NCBI GenBank assembly: GCA_036506495.1
Contig: DASXRQ010000199.1
Span: forward strand, 1 to 64,000
Reading direction: 5' to 3'
DNA length: 64,000 nt
From: DASXRC01 sp036506495
Lineage (GTDB): Bacteria > Actinomycetota > Actinomycetes > Mycobacteriales > Micromonosporaceae
Shown here: one piece after another, positions 1 to 8,903 of the stretch
Position numbering within the stretch: the first letter of the stretch is position 1
Layout of the letters: each line of letters begins with the position of its first letter
Position numbers and translations under genes: made by a program
Notes under the pieces: generated by a model
What the model was told of the DNA's origin: nothing
The model's database searches: none
What the model saw: only the letters and a program-made list of their open reading frames with translations

Positions 1-1615
1 GCTCGTCGAGCCAGGCCCGCGCCTGCGCCTCCAGCTCGCGCCACGTGGCCTCGACGGCGGAGACGTCGCCGCCGTCGGACGCGGCCTGGCGCGCCGCCGG
101 CCCCGCGGTCCTCACGAAGGTGGTCCGGATGTCGGTGTCGAGCAGTCCCCACGTCGACAGCACGCCGGGCCGCGGCGGGATCACGATCGTGGGAATGTCC
201 AGCAGCTCGGCGAGCCGGCACGCGTGCAGCGGCCCGGCGCCACCGAACGCGATGAGGGCGAAGCGCCGCGGGTCGTGACCGCGGCCGACCGACACCGTCC
301 GGATGGCGCGCGCCATGTTGTTGTCGGTGATCTCGACGATGCCGGCGGCGGCGTCGTCGACGCTCAAGCGCAGCGGCCGCGCGATGCGGGCCTCGATGGC
401 CGTCCGCGCCGCGCGCGCCTCGAGCCTGAGCTCGCCGCCCAGCAGCGCCTCGGGAATGCGACCGAGCACGAGGTGCGCGTCGGTGACGGTCGGCTCGGTG
501 CCGCCCCGGCCGTAGCACATCGGACCGGGATCGGCGCCCGCCGAGCGGGGGCCCACGCGGAGCGTCTGCTCTGGCGACAGCCACGCCACCGACCCGCCGC
601 CGGCCCCAACGGTCACGATGTCGATCATCGGGATCTTCGAGGGGTACCCCCCGATCGTGCCCTCGGTGGTCAGCGTCGGCTCGCCGTCCAGCACGACGCT
701 GACGTCGGTGGAGGTGCCGCCGCCGTCGAGGGTCACCACGCGCCGGTAGCCGGCCGCGCTGGTCACGAGGGCGGCACCGAGCGCGCCGGCGGCCGGCCCC
801 GACAGCACGGTCGTGATGGGCTGGTGCACGACCTCGTCGGCCGACAGCACGCCGCCGTTTGACTTCATGATCGCAAACGGTACGCCGGGGGCGTACGCGG
901 CCAGCTCGGTGCCTAGCCGGTCGACGTACCGGCCGACCCGGACCTTGACCGCGGCGTCGACCAGCGTGGTCATCGCCCGTTCGTACTCGCGGTACTCGCG
1001 CAGCACCCGGCTGGAGAGCGAGACGACGGCGTCCGGATGCTCGTCGGCGAGGATCTCGCCCATCCGCACCTCGTGGTCCGGGTTGGCGTACGCGTGCAGG
1101 AGGCACACGCCGACCGTCGTGACTTCTTGGTCCCGGAACCAGCGGGCGACCTGGCGGGCCTGCCCGTCGTCGAACGGTCGCAGCTCGGCGCCGGTGTGGT
1201 CCAGGCGGCCGCGGACCGTGCGGACCAGCTCGGCCGGGACGATCCGTGGTGGCTTGACCCAGAAGTAGCTGTTGCCGTAGCCGTCCGGGACGCTCTGCCG
1301 GGCGATCTCGAGGAGGAACTCGAACCCCTCCGTCGTGATCAGCCCGATCCGTCCGAGGTCACCCTCCAGCAGCTGGTTGGTGGCCACCGTGGTGCCGTGC
1401 GAGATCGACGTGAGGTCCGCCGGGCCGGCGCCGATGCGGGCGAGCGCGGCGCGGACCCCGGTGAGAAAGCCGATGGCCGGGTCCGCCGGCGTCGACGGGG
1501 TCTTGACGACCGCGAGCTCACCGGTCTCGTCGTCGAGCGCCACGACGTCGGTGAAGGTGCCACCGGTGTCGACCCCCACGCGGACGCGCCGCGAGGTCTG
1601 TCCGTCACCAGCCAT
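1..1615 (-). CDS. Hydantoinase/5-oxoprolinase family ATPase subunit (HyuA-like), 3' end cut by window
   Basis: The translation starts MAGDGQTSRRVRVGVDTGG and continues into TFTD, the ASKHA-type phosphate-binding loop that marks the N terminus of HyuA/OplAH proteins. Further family landmarks are SHGTTVATNQ near residue 70, a LSGPAAGALG block, a GGTSTDV second phosphate loop and IAFGGAGPLHA near the visible end. The family couples ATP hydrolysis to ring opening of hydantoins, oxoproline or related lactams, usually with a HyuB partner; none is visible here, so it may lie left of the window. A GGGAG ribosome site lies 6 nt before the ATG at 1615. About 538 codons are present of a family length near 680. 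Its substrate cannot be read from sequence, but the purine-type neighbours suggest a cyclic ureide. Confidence 0.9.
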   Translation of the reverse strand, partial: MAGDGQTSRRVRVGVDTGGTFTDVVALDDETGELAVVKTPSTPADPAIGFLTGVRAALARIGAGPADLTSISHGTTVATNQLLEGDLGRIGLITTEGFEFLLEIARQSVPDGYGNSYFWVKPPRIVPAELVRTVRGRLDHTGAELRPFDDGQARQVARWFRDQEVTTVGVCLLHAYANPDHEVRMGEILADEHPDAVVSLSSRVLREYREYERAMTTLVDAAVKVRVGRYVDRLGTELAAYAPGVPFAIMKSNGGVLSADEVVHQPITTVLSGPAAGALGAALVTSAAGYRRVVTLDGGGTSTDVSVVLDGEPTLTTEGTIGGYPSKIPMIDIVTVGAGGGSVAWLSPEQTLRVGPRSAGADPGPMCYGRGGTEPTVTDAHLVLGRIPEALLGGELRLEARAARTAIEARIARPLRLSVDDAAAGIVEITDNNMARAIRTVSVGRGHDPRRFALIAFGGAGPLHACRLAELLDIPTIVIPPRPGVLSTWGLLDTDIRTTFVRTAGPAARQAASDGGDVSAVEATWRELEAQARAWLDE

Positions 1616-1669
1616 GCGCGCTCCCGATCGTCGGCTGACCATTCAACCGGGCGCTACCGGCGGCGACGC

Positions 1670-1684
1670 CGGCAAGTCTTGCCG
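1670..1684. promoter_or_regulatory. 15-bp palindrome upstream of the HyuA-like gene
   Basis: CGGCAAGTCTTGCCG is a perfect inverted repeat with a 3-nt centre, 55 nt upstream of the HyuA-like start codon. A 13/15 match occurs between pucR and allH, and a weaker one with the same GGCA-N5-TGCC core lies upstream of the permease. I infer an operator for a shared regulator, most simply the PucR protein of this locus. Confidence 0.45.
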
Positions 1685-1730
1685 ATGATCGTCGCTCCGG
1701 CCCGGCTAGATCGCCACCCCCTAAACGGCG

Positions 1731-1790
1731 CCGATCTAGGGCGAATTCTGGTCAGTCGATCTCCAACCACCAGTATTCGCCCTAGATCGG
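1731..1790. repeat. Dispersed palindromic element, copy A
   Basis: Two 21-nt arms (1731-1751 and 1770-1790) are complementary at 20 of 21 positions and flank an 18-nt loop (1752-1769). Arm core: CGATCTAGGGCGAAT. Copies B (49863-49924) and C (52096-52157) have the same arms and the same loop length. This copy lies downstream of the nitrilase-family gene and upstream of the HyuA-like gene, both on the minus strand, where it could act as a terminator. Conservation of the loop (GATCTCCA also in copy C) says it is a repeat family and not a chance hairpin. Confidence 0.85.
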
Positions 1791-1809
1791 CCGGGTTGAA
1801 ACCGGTCGA

Positions 1810-2718
1810 TCAGGGCGCGTCGCCGTGCGGGAATGGCGTACGGGCGGGCGCCGTCAGGTCGTCGACGTGGGCCCGGATGAGGTCGAGGTTGCGGCCGGCA
1901 AGGTGATCGAAGCCCTGCGGCACGTTTGACCCCGGGGTCAGCGAGCGCAGTGCCGTTGCGGGGTCCAGGCGGGCGCTGGCCCAGCCCTGGTGGGAGGCGG
2001 CGCGGGCGACCACCTCGCCGATCGGGGTGACGATCATCGAATTGCCGAAGTAGATCGCGCCGCCGGGGTCGATGCCGGTCGCGTTGGCGCCCACCACGAA
2101 CACGTGGTTGTCGTAGGCGCGGGCGCGGTTGGTCAGCTCCCAGATGTCCGCCGAGCGCAACAGGGCCGACGGCCGGCAGATCACCTCGGCGCCCTGGATG
2201 GCCTCCACCCGGGCCAGCTCCGGGTAGTCGCCGTCGAAGCAGATGATCAGACCGATCCGGGCCAGGTCCGTAGAGATCACGGTGGCCTGGTCGCCGGGGG
2301 TCACCCAGCCGCCGTCGGCGCGGGCCTCGCCGCTGAACAGGTGGGTCTTGCGGTACGCACCGAGCGGCTCGCCGTCGGGGCCGATCAGGAGCGCCGTGTT
2401 GTACACCGTGCCGGGCTCGGCGCCGCGCTCGTAGCCACCCACGACGACATGGACGCCGAGCCGGGCCGCCCCGTGCTGGATCGGCTCGACGACCGGGCCC
2501 GGCAAGGACCCGACCAGCTCGCCCAGCTCCTCCGGAGGCACGCCCGGCGTGAAGCCCGTGGTGGCCGACTCGGGCAGCACCACCAGCTCGGCACCGGTCG
2601 CCTCGACGCACCGCTCGAGCCACGTCACGCAGTTGTCGATGTTGGATTTGACACTGGCCGCGGTGAGCGGCCCGGGCGCCGGAGCGACCTGGACGGCGGC
2701 GGCGGTGAACGCTCGCAT
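1810..2718 (-). CDS. Carbon-nitrogen hydrolase (nitrilase superfamily)
   Basis: About 302 residues with the complete Glu-Lys-Cys triad: Glu in LPESATTGF, Lys in YRKTHLF and the nucleophile Cys in IICFDGDYPE. The family hydrolyses amides, carbamoyl compounds or nitriles through a thioester on that Cys. The sequence resembles amidases or N-carbamoyl hydrolases more than classical nitrilases, but the substrate is not resolved. I start it at the ATG at 2718 because GGAGG lies about 8 nt upstream and the protein then begins at the first family strand (MRAFTAAAVQVAP); an in-frame codon at 2745 would add nine unlikely residues. It follows coxG by 29 bp and probably ends the permease-cox transcript. 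A role in removing ammonia or carbamate from the hydroxylase product is inferred. Confidence 0.88.
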   Translation of the reverse strand: MRAFTAAAVQVAPAPGPLTAASVKSNIDNCVTWLERCVEATGAELVVLPESATTGFTPGVPPEELGELVGSLPGPVVEPIQHGAARLGVHVVVGGYERGAEPGTVYNTALLIGPDGEPLGAYRKTHLFSGEARADGGWVTPGDQATVISTDLARIGLIICFDGDYPELARVEAIQGAEVICRPSALLRSADIWELTNRARAYDNHVFVVGANATGIDPGGAIYFGNSMIVTPIGEVVARAASHQGWASARLDPATALRSLTPGSNVPQGFDHLAGRNLDLIRAHVDDLTAPARTPFPHGDAP

Positions 2719-2747
2719 CGCGGGCTCCCTCCTCGGTGCTTCCACCC

Positions 2748-3425
2748 TCAGCCTGCCACGAGCACCCCGATCAGCACACCGAGCAGGGCGATCGCGGCGC
2801 CGACCAACGCGCCGATGAGCACGTCCCGGCCGCGCAGGGGTGGGGTGGGAGGTGGCGCCGGGGCGGTCCAGACGCCCGCGGTTCGGACCGGCGCGGGCGC
2901 CGTCGCGGCGGGCGAAGGAGCCGCGGGCGAAGGGGTCGCGGCTGGCGCCGGGGCCGGGGAGGCTGGGGCCTCCGGTGCAGCCGGCTCGCCGGCCAGCGCA
3001 GTGTCGACCGCGGCGAAGAACTCCGCGGCGGTCTTGCGCGCCACGCCGGCGAGCACCCGCTGACCCACGCCGCCGATCACGCCACCGATGGTCGCCTGTG
3101 CGTCGTAGCGCAACAGCGTGGCGCCGCCGCCGGCGTCGGCGAGGGTCACCGTGGCGGCCGCGTCGACGGTGCCCGGCGCGCCCGCGCCGGTGGCCCGCAG
3201 CACGAACGAGTGGGGCTCGCGCTGGTCGGTGAGCCGGACATCGCCGACGAAGGTGCCCTTGATCGAGGCGACGCCCGCGTAGACGGTCATGTGGTACGCG
3301 TCCGGGCCGGTCTGCTCGAGCCGCTGGCAGCCCGGGATCGTCCGCACGAGCAGCGCCGGGTCGTTCAGCGCCGCGTACACCTCGGACACCGGCGCGTGCA
3401 GCGTGGTGTCACCGCTCAGTCTCAT
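2748..3425 (-). CDS. coxG: CoxG-like SRPBCC protein with C-terminal membrane anchor
   Basis: Residues 1-150 form a CoxG/SRPBCC fold (starts MRLSGDTTLHAPVSEVYAAL, with GCQRLEQTGPD and the glycine-rich GGVIGGVGQRVL). A linker rich in Ala and Pro (about 150-195) follows, then a single hydrophobic helix at the C terminus after RGRDVLIGALVG. In Oligotropha, CoxG helps to anchor the molybdenum hydroxylase to the cytoplasmic membrane. The start codon overlaps the 3' end of the large-subunit gene by 17 bp, so they are translationally coupled. The Pro-Ala linker is typical of actinobacterial members. Confidence 0.88.
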   Translation of the reverse strand: MRLSGDTTLHAPVSEVYAALNDPALLVRTIPGCQRLEQTGPDAYHMTVYAGVASIKGTFVGDVRLTDQREPHSFVLRATGAGAPGTVDAAATVTLADAGGGATLLRYDAQATIGGVIGGVGQRVLAGVARKTAAEFFAAVDTALAGEPAAPEAPASPAPAPAATPSPAAPSPAATAPAPVRTAGVWTAPAPPPTPPLRGRDVLIGALVGAAIALLGVLIGVLVAG

Positions 3426-5871
3426 CGCTGGACCTCCCTCGGCGCAGCCGGGGAACCTCCCCGGCGGCGGCGCGTTGCCGCAGCTCCCACAGCTCGGACG
3501 GTGAGATCGGCATGCGGTCGATCCGGATGCCCTCCGCGTCCTCGATGGCGGCGGCGATGACCGCAGCGCCCGGGATGACGCCTGCCTCGCCGACCCCCTT
3601 GACGCCGAGCGGGTTCAGCGGCGACGGACTGCTGAGGTGCTCGGTCTCGACGGTCGGGACCTCCGAGGCGTACGGCATCAGGAAGTCCATGAATGAGGCG
3701 TTGAGCAGCTGCCCGTCCGCGTCGTACACGATCCGTTCGTAGAGCGCGCCGCCGACGCCCTGCGCGACGCCCCCGTGCACCTGGCCCTCGACGATCATCG
3801 GGTTGATCATGCGTCCGCAGTCGTGCACGACGCAGTAGCGCAAGATCTTGATTTCGGCGGTGTCCGGGTCGGTCTCGACCACCGCGGCGTGCGCGCCGTT
3901 GGCGAACGTGGAGCGAATCGGCGAGTACCAACCGGTCGCCTCCAGGCCGGGTTCGTCGCCCTCGGCGACCGGGGGGCCGTCGCCCGCCGGCGCGGCGAAC
4001 TGGGTGGCCCGGCCGGCCTGTTCGTCGAACGCGTACCGCAGCGGGTTCGCCAGCACGGCCACCGTCGCCAGGGCGATCTCCGCGCCGCCGGGCGCCCGCA
4101 CGACGCCGTCCGCAATGGACAGATCGTCAATCGGTACGCCTAGGGCCTGTCCCGCGATCCGCAACGCCTTGGCACGCACCTTGCGCGCCGCCAGCGCGAC
4201 GGCGTTGCCGCTCATCACAGCCGCCCGGGAGGCGAACGTGCCCACGCCGTACTTGAACCGTCGGGTGTCGCCGGTGGTCACCGTGACCCGGTCGACCGGC
4301 ACCCCGAGCTCCTGGGCGGCGACCTGTGCGAAGACGGTCTCGTGCCCCTGGCCCTGCGTGGTCAGGCCGGTGGCGACGACCACGTCGCCGGTGGTCTCGA
4401 CGCGGATGTGCGCACCCTCGTACGGACCCACGCCCGTGCCCTCGACGTAGAACGCCAGGCCTATGCCGACCCGCCGTCCCTCGGCGGTGGCGCGTTTCCG
4501 GACGGCCGCGAAGCCGGTCCAGTCCACCAGATTCGTGAGCGTCCGCAGCGTGGCGGGAAAGTCGCCGGTGTCGTACGTCAGGGGACGTCCGTCCTGGAAG
4601 GTCAGGCCCTGGTCGTACGGCATCTCGTCCGGCTGGATCATGTTGCGTTCGCGGACCGTCACCCGGTCCAGGCCGAGCGCATCGGCGATTGCGTCCATCG
4701 TGCGCTCCATGACGAACACGCCGTGCGGCCGGCCCGCGCCGCGGTAGGGCGTGACCATGACCGTGTTGGTGTAGAGGGAGTGGAACTCGACCCGGTAGGA
4801 CGCGGGCTTGTACGGCCCGAGCAGCTGCGTCGAGGTGATCACCGGGACGATGATCCCGTATGGCGTGTAGGCGCCGTTGTCGTGCAGGAACCGCACGTCC
4901 AGCCCGAGCACGCGGCCATCGGCGTCGAAGCCGACCCGGACGTCGTGCACCTGCCCGCGCTCGTGTGCCGACGAGATGAAGTGTTCGCGCCGGTCCTCGA
5001 CCCACTTGACCTCGCGCCGCAGCCGCATCGCGGCCCACGGCACCAGCACCTCCTCCGGCCACGGGTGCATGATCTTGACGCCGAAGCCGCCACCGACGTC
5101 GGGCGTGACGACCTCGACCCGATCGACCGGCACCCCGAGCTTCGCGGCGAGCGCGAAACGCACCGAGGTCGACGTCTGGGTCGAGGTGTGTACGCGCAGT
5201 GTGCGGTCGTCGGGATCCCAGCGGGCGTACACCCCCTTGCCCTCGAGTGGCATCGAGGCCGACCGCTCGATATCCAGATCGAGCGCGAGCCGGTGTGGCG
5301 CCGCCTCGATCGCCGCGGGCGCGTCGCCGACCTCTTGGACCAGATGGGCGGCGACGTTGTCGGGCACGTCGGCGTGCACCGTGTGGGTGGCCTCGAACGC
5401 GGCCCGCGGCCCGACCACGGCCGGCAGCGGCTCCCAGCCGACGCGGATGCGCTCGACCGCGTCCTCGGCCACGTACCGGTCGGTCGCGACCACCATGACG
5501 ACCGGCTCGCCCACGTGCCGGACGATGCCGTTGGCGAGCGCGTACGCGGTGCGCGGCGCGGTCAGCGCCGGATGCGGGATGAGCAGGGGGAGTGGCTCGG
5601 CCACGCGGTCGTCCAGGTCCTCGTACGTGTAGATGGCGACGAGCCCGTCCACGGACAGCGCGTCGGTCACGTCGATCTCGACGATGCGGGCGTGTGCGTG
5701 GGGGCTGCGCAGGAACGCCGCCGCGAGCGCGCCGCGGCCGAAGTCGTCGAGGAACCGACCGTCGCCCAGCACCAGCCGGGCGTCCTCCCGCCGCGGGATG
5801 GCGGCGCCGATGACACCGGCGGGCCGCGGCGGTGCGACGGTCGCCGGTGGCTCCGTGATGGTGCCGGTCAT
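3409..5871 (-). CDS. Molybdopterin large subunit of a xanthine-dehydrogenase/CO-dehydrogenase-family hydroxylase
   Basis: 820 residues. The molybdopterin-binding landmarks are present: GGGFGVK near residue 260, PYRGAGRP near 375, GQGHET, and GVKGVGEAG near the C terminus, whose Glu is the base that activates the Mo-bound water. The active-site loop reads YRGAGR, the form II or general hydroxylase pattern. It lacks the AYXCSFR loop of true CO dehydrogenases, so the substrate is more likely an N-heterocycle or aldehyde. I place the start at the ATG at 5871, where ATGA overlaps the stop of the iron-sulfur subunit; the open frame further upstream is only the iron-sulfur gene read in another frame. 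The purine permease and PucR nearby make a purine-type substrate the best inference. Confidence 0.92.
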   Translation of the reverse strand: MTGTITEPPATVAPPRPAGVIGAAIPRREDARLVLGDGRFLDDFGRGALAAAFLRSPHAHARIVEIDVTDALSVDGLVAIYTYEDLDDRVAEPLPLLIPHPALTAPRTAYALANGIVRHVGEPVVMVVATDRYVAEDAVERIRVGWEPLPAVVGPRAAFEATHTVHADVPDNVAAHLVQEVGDAPAAIEAAPHRLALDLDIERSASMPLEGKGVYARWDPDDRTLRVHTSTQTSTSVRFALAAKLGVPVDRVEVVTPDVGGGFGVKIMHPWPEEVLVPWAAMRLRREVKWVEDRREHFISSAHERGQVHDVRVGFDADGRVLGLDVRFLHDNGAYTPYGIIVPVITSTQLLGPYKPASYRVEFHSLYTNTVMVTPYRGAGRPHGVFVMERTMDAIADALGLDRVTVRERNMIQPDEMPYDQGLTFQDGRPLTYDTGDFPATLRTLTNLVDWTGFAAVRKRATAEGRRVGIGLAFYVEGTGVGPYEGAHIRVETTGDVVVATGLTTQGQGHETVFAQVAAQELGVPVDRVTVTTGDTRRFKYGVGTFASRAAVMSGNAVALAARKVRAKALRIAGQALGVPIDDLSIADGVVRAPGGAEIALATVAVLANPLRYAFDEQAGRATQFAAPAGDGPPVAEGDEPGLEATGWYSPIRSTFANGAHAAVVETDPDTAEIKILRYCVVHDCGRMINPMIVEGQVHGGVAQGVGGALYERIVYDADGQLLNASFMDFLMPYASEVPTVETEHLSSPSPLNPLGVKGVGEAGVIPGAAVIAAAIEDAEGIRIDRMPISPSELWELRQRAAAGEVPRLRRGRSSDETER

Positions 5872-6368
5872 CGACCCGGCTCCGACCGCACGATTTCGGC
5901 CGCCCGCAGCACGGACGCGACGATGTTCTGGTAGCCGGTGCACCGGCACAGGTTGCCGCCGATGGCCTCGCGAGCCTCCTCCGCGCCGGGATCGGGCTGC
6001 TCGCGCAGGAACGCGGTCACCGTGGTGATGAAGCCGGGGGTGCAGAAGCCGCATTGCAGCCCGTGGCACTCCGCGAACGCCCGCTGGACCGGGCCAGGTC
6101 CGCCGTCCGCGGCGCGGCACCCTTCGACCGTAGTCACCTCGGAGCCGTCCACGCCGACTGCGAACAGCAGGCAGGAGCGAACCGGGGCGCCGTCCAGCAG
6201 CACCGTGCAGGCACCGCAGACGCCGTGCTCGCACCCCACGTGCGTGCCGGTGTAGCCCAGGTCGTGGCGCAGACAATCCGCGAGCAGCCGGCGGGCCGGC
6301 ACCTCAACCTCATGGGGTACGCCGTTGACGGTCAGCCGGACCGCGTGGATGGGCTCGAGCTGGTTCAT
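5868..6368 (-). CDS. 2Fe-2S small subunit of the molybdenum hydroxylase
   Basis: 166 residues with both [2Fe-2S] clusters of the family: a plant-ferredoxin-type site (CEHGVCGACTVLLDG near residues 45-60, with the last Cys in RSCLLF) and the helical-domain site (CGFCTPG and CRCTGYQ near 105-145). It carries electrons from the molybdenum centre to the FAD subunit. Its stop overlaps the large-subunit ATG (ATGA). The FAD-subunit gene ends 7 bp downstream of the codon end in genome coordinates, giving the transcript order FAD - FeS - Mo. Confidence 0.94.
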   Translation of the reverse strand: MNQLEPIHAVRLTVNGVPHEVEVPARRLLADCLRHDLGYTGTHVGCEHGVCGACTVLLDGAPVRSCLLFAVGVDGSEVTTVEGCRAADGGPGPVQRAFAECHGLQCGFCTPGFITTVTAFLREQPDPGAEEAREAIGGNLCRCTGYQNIVASVLRAAEIVRSEPGR

Positions 6369-6375
6369 GGCTGAA

Positions 6376-7254
6376 TCATCGCTCGTGGCGCGTCGCGGCG
6401 TGTCGAGCGGCGGCCGCTCCGGCGCGCGCCGTGAGCACAGCGGTCAGGTGGCGGCGGTAGCCCGCGGTGGCATGGATGTCGTCCTCGGGCTCCACCCGGC
6501 CGGCGGCCAGGGCGCCGGCCCCCGACCAGTCGGCCGCGTCGTAGGGCTGCCCGGCCACCGCCTCGGTGAGGTCCACCAGCACCGGGGTCGGGCCGACCGA
6601 GACGTACGCGGCACGGGCCCGGCTCATCCGTCGGTCACCGTCGAGCGTGACCGCGATGCCCAGCCCGCACAGCGCGTAGTCGCCGGCCCGGCGGGACACC
6701 TCCAGCCAGGCGGTGCCGGTGCCGGACGGCGGCGCCGGGAAGCGCGCCGCCACGGCGAGCTCGCCGGCGCGCAGCGCCGACTCGAGTGGCCCGACGAAGA
6801 AGTCGGCGGCCGGGACCGTCCGCCCTCCGGTGGCCGCGACCAGCTCGACCTCGCCGTCCACCAGCATGAGCACGGCCGGCAGCTCGGCGGCCGGATCGGC
6901 GTGCACCAGACTGCCGACGGTGGTGCCCCGGTTGCGGATGGTCCGGTGGGCGACCTGTCCGGTGGCCTGCCGCAACAGCGGCAGCACCGCGTGCGCCTCG
7001 GGGTCGGCCTCCGTGTCGGCGTGCCGGGCCAGCGCGCCCACGCGTACGCCTTCGGGTTCGGTGCGCACGTAGGCCAGCTCACGGAGGCGGTTGATGTCGA
7101 CCAGGTGGCGCGGCGACGCGAGCCGCATGTTGAGGATCGGCACGAGGCTCTGGCCGCCGGCGAGAACCTTGCCGTCGTCGCCGACGTCCGCCAGCACCTC
7201 CACCGCCTCGGCGACGGTCGCCGGGCGGTGGTAGGTGAAGGTGGGTGGTTTCGT
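6376..7254 (-). CDS. FAD-binding (CoxM-type) subunit of the molybdenum hydroxylase, apparent ACG start
   Basis: The PCMH-type FAD domain shows AGGQSLVPILNMRL near residue 35 and RNRGTTVGSLVHADPAAELPA near 115, with the CO-dehydrogenase flavoprotein C-terminal domain after about 180. The conserved family N terminus (KPPTFTYHRPATVAEAVEVL) is fully encoded, but no ATG, GTG, TTG or CTG precedes it after the permease stop at 7285. The only plausible initiation point is ACG at 7254, six nt after a strong AAGGAG. The first canonical codon, GTG at 7203, would remove the first 17 residues of the domain. So this is either a rare ACG start or a sequence error at the start codon. It transfers electrons from the Fe-S subunit to the final acceptor through FAD. 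Confidence 0.85.
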   Translation of the reverse strand, partial: TKPPTFTYHRPATVAEAVEVLADVGDDGKVLAGGQSLVPILNMRLASPRHLVDINRLRELAYVRTEPEGVRVGALARHADTEADPEAHAVLPLLRQATGQVAHRTIRNRGTTVGSLVHADPAAELPAVLMLVDGEVELVAATGGRTVPAADFFVGPLESALRAGELAVAARFPAPPSGTGTAWLEVSRRAGDYALCGLGIAVTLDGDRRMSRARAAYVSVGPTPVLVDLTEAVAGQPYDAADWSGAGALAAGRVEPEDDIHATAGYRRHLTAVLTARAGAAAARHAATRHER

Positions 7255-7284
7255 CGGCGTCTCCTTGTCGTGGTGGCCGGGCGG

Positions 7285-8745
7285 CTACCGGGTCGGCGTC
7301 GTCGTCTCGGCCGGGCCGCGCTGGTCGGGCAGGTCACGGCCGGCCCGTTCCGGCACGTCCGGAGCGGGCTTCACGGGCCGGTCCAGGAGGTGCTCCGGTG
7401 CGATCGCCCGCGCCAGGTGATAGGTGACGATCGTAACGATCGTGCCGAGCGCGATGCCCGCTAGCTGGAAATTGTCGGTGATCTTCAAGGTCGTGTTGCC
7501 GATCGCGAGGATGATGCCCGCGGCGACCGGGACCAGGTTGACGGGGTTGCCGAAGTCGACCCGGTTCTCGGCCCAGATCTTCGCGCCGAGCAGACCGATC
7601 ATGCCGTACAGGACCACGGTGATCCCGCCGAGCACGCCGCCCGGGGTGGCCGAGATGACCGCGCCGAACTTTGGTGAGAAGCCGAACAGGATCGCGACGA
7701 GGGCGGCGACGAAGTACGCGGCGGTCGAGTAGATCCGGGTCGCCGCCATGACGCCGATATTCTCCGCGTACGTCGTCGTGGGGGAGCCGCCCACCGCGCT
7801 GGTGATCATCGTGGCGACACCGTCGGCGCCGATCGCCCGACCCATCACCGGGTCGAGGTCCGCCCCGGTCATCTCCGCGACCGCCTTGACATGGCCGGTG
7901 TTCTCCGCGATCAGCGCGATCACCGCGGGCAGCACGAGGAGTACGAACGTGAACTTGAAGTCGGGCAGGTGCCAGCCGACGATCTCCTTGCCGTCCGGGC
8001 CGGTCGTGGTGTGCGGCGGGAAGCCGAACCAGTCCGCCGCCTTGACGTTGGTCCAGTCGACCCGGTCGTGGGTGGTTGCCTCGGTCGCGCCGCCGAGCAC
8101 CGACGTGATCGGTCCGGCGATGCGGTCGAGCAGCCAGGAGAGCACATACCCGAAGACGAGGCCGACGAACACGGCGATGCGACCCAGGAACCCGCGCAGA
8201 CCGATCGCCATCAGGATGACGGCGAACATCGTGATGAGCGCGACCCACTGGTCCTGCGGCCAGTAGATGCTGGCGACGACGGGCGCCAGGTTGAAGCCGA
8301 TCAGCATGACGACCGCGCCGGTGACGACCGGCGGGAGCACCGCGTGCAGCGCGCCGGAGCCGAGGTAGTGGATCACGAGGCCGGCGAGGGCCAGGACCGC
8401 GCCGGCCACGAGGATCGCCCCGCTGACGTCGGGCGAGTCGCCACCCTGTGCCCGGATGGCCACCACGCCGCCCACGAATGACGCCGACGTGCCGAGGTAG
8501 CTCGGCACCCGACCCTGCACGATGAGCAGGAAGCAGATGGTCGCGACGCCGCTCATCATGATGGCGAGCTGGGGGTTGAGTCCCATCACGATGGGGAAGA
8601 CGAACGTGGCGCCGAACATCGCGACGACGTGCTGGGCGCCCAAGCCGATCGTGCGCGGCCAGGAAAGCCGCTCGTCGGGGCGTACCACCTCACCCGGTGG
8701 CGGTGTCCGTCCACCATGGACGACGCGCCAGCCGATTGAGGCCAT
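7285..8745 (-). CDS. NCS2 family uracil/xanthine permease
   Basis: 486 residues with about 12-14 hydrophobic helices and the NCS2 pattern: QHVVAMFGATFVFPIVMGL in helix 1, the transport-site region around ALIAENTGHVKAV, and GGSPTTTYAENIGVMA, which holds the substrate-binding Glu region and the conserved TTYAEN motif. It imports uracil, xanthine or uric acid with protons. As first gene of the permease-hydroxylase-CoxG-amidohydrolase run it suggests uptake of the hydroxylase substrate. The intergenic region upstream holds a GGCA-N5-TGCC palindrome. Length is slightly above the usual 430-460 because of an N-terminal leader and a periplasmic loop. Confidence 0.93.
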   Translation of the reverse strand: MASIGWRVVHGGRTPPPGEVVRPDERLSWPRTIGLGAQHVVAMFGATFVFPIVMGLNPQLAIMMSGVATICFLLIVQGRVPSYLGTSASFVGGVVAIRAQGGDSPDVSGAILVAGAVLALAGLVIHYLGSGALHAVLPPVVTGAVVMLIGFNLAPVVASIYWPQDQWVALITMFAVILMAIGLRGFLGRIAVFVGLVFGYVLSWLLDRIAGPITSVLGGATEATTHDRVDWTNVKAADWFGFPPHTTTGPDGKEIVGWHLPDFKFTFVLLVLPAVIALIAENTGHVKAVAEMTGADLDPVMGRAIGADGVATMITSAVGGSPTTTYAENIGVMAATRIYSTAAYFVAALVAILFGFSPKFGAVISATPGGVLGGITVVLYGMIGLLGAKIWAENRVDFGNPVNLVPVAAGIILAIGNTTLKITDNFQLAGIALGTIVTIVTYHLARAIAPEHLLDRPVKPAPDVPERAGRDLPDQRGPAETTTPTR

Positions 8746-8857
8746 GACCCACCTCCCAACGCGGTGGCGGCGGGGGCGCCGCCGAATGCCGACGAGGATC
8801 CGCGCGTATCAGTGCGATCTCATGGGCAAGAGCATCTCAATGTCGGCGGCCCGGGTT

Positions 8858-8870
8858 GGCAGACCATGCC
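8858..8870. promoter_or_regulatory. GGCA-N5-TGCC palindrome upstream of the permease
   Basis: GGCAGACCATGCC lies in the 158-bp gap between the permease start (8745) and the end of pucR (8904). It matches the core of the sites at 1670 and 10565. I read it as a candidate PucR operator; the match is only 10/15 outside the core, so this is tentative. Confidence 0.35.
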
Positions 8871-8903
8871 GACGGTTCCGGGCGGGCCGGCCTGCCGCGG
8901 CGC

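Noticed and set aside
3409..6276. Long 955-codon reading of the molybdenum hydroxylase large subunit
   Set aside because: The first 135 codons overlap the iron-sulfur gene in another frame. The ATGA overlap at 5868-5871 and the domain start argue for the ATG at 5871.
3409..7254. True aerobic carbon monoxide dehydrogenase
   Set aside because: The large subunit has YRGAGR and lacks the AYXCSFR active-site loop of form I CoxL; the purine-type neighbours favour another substrate.
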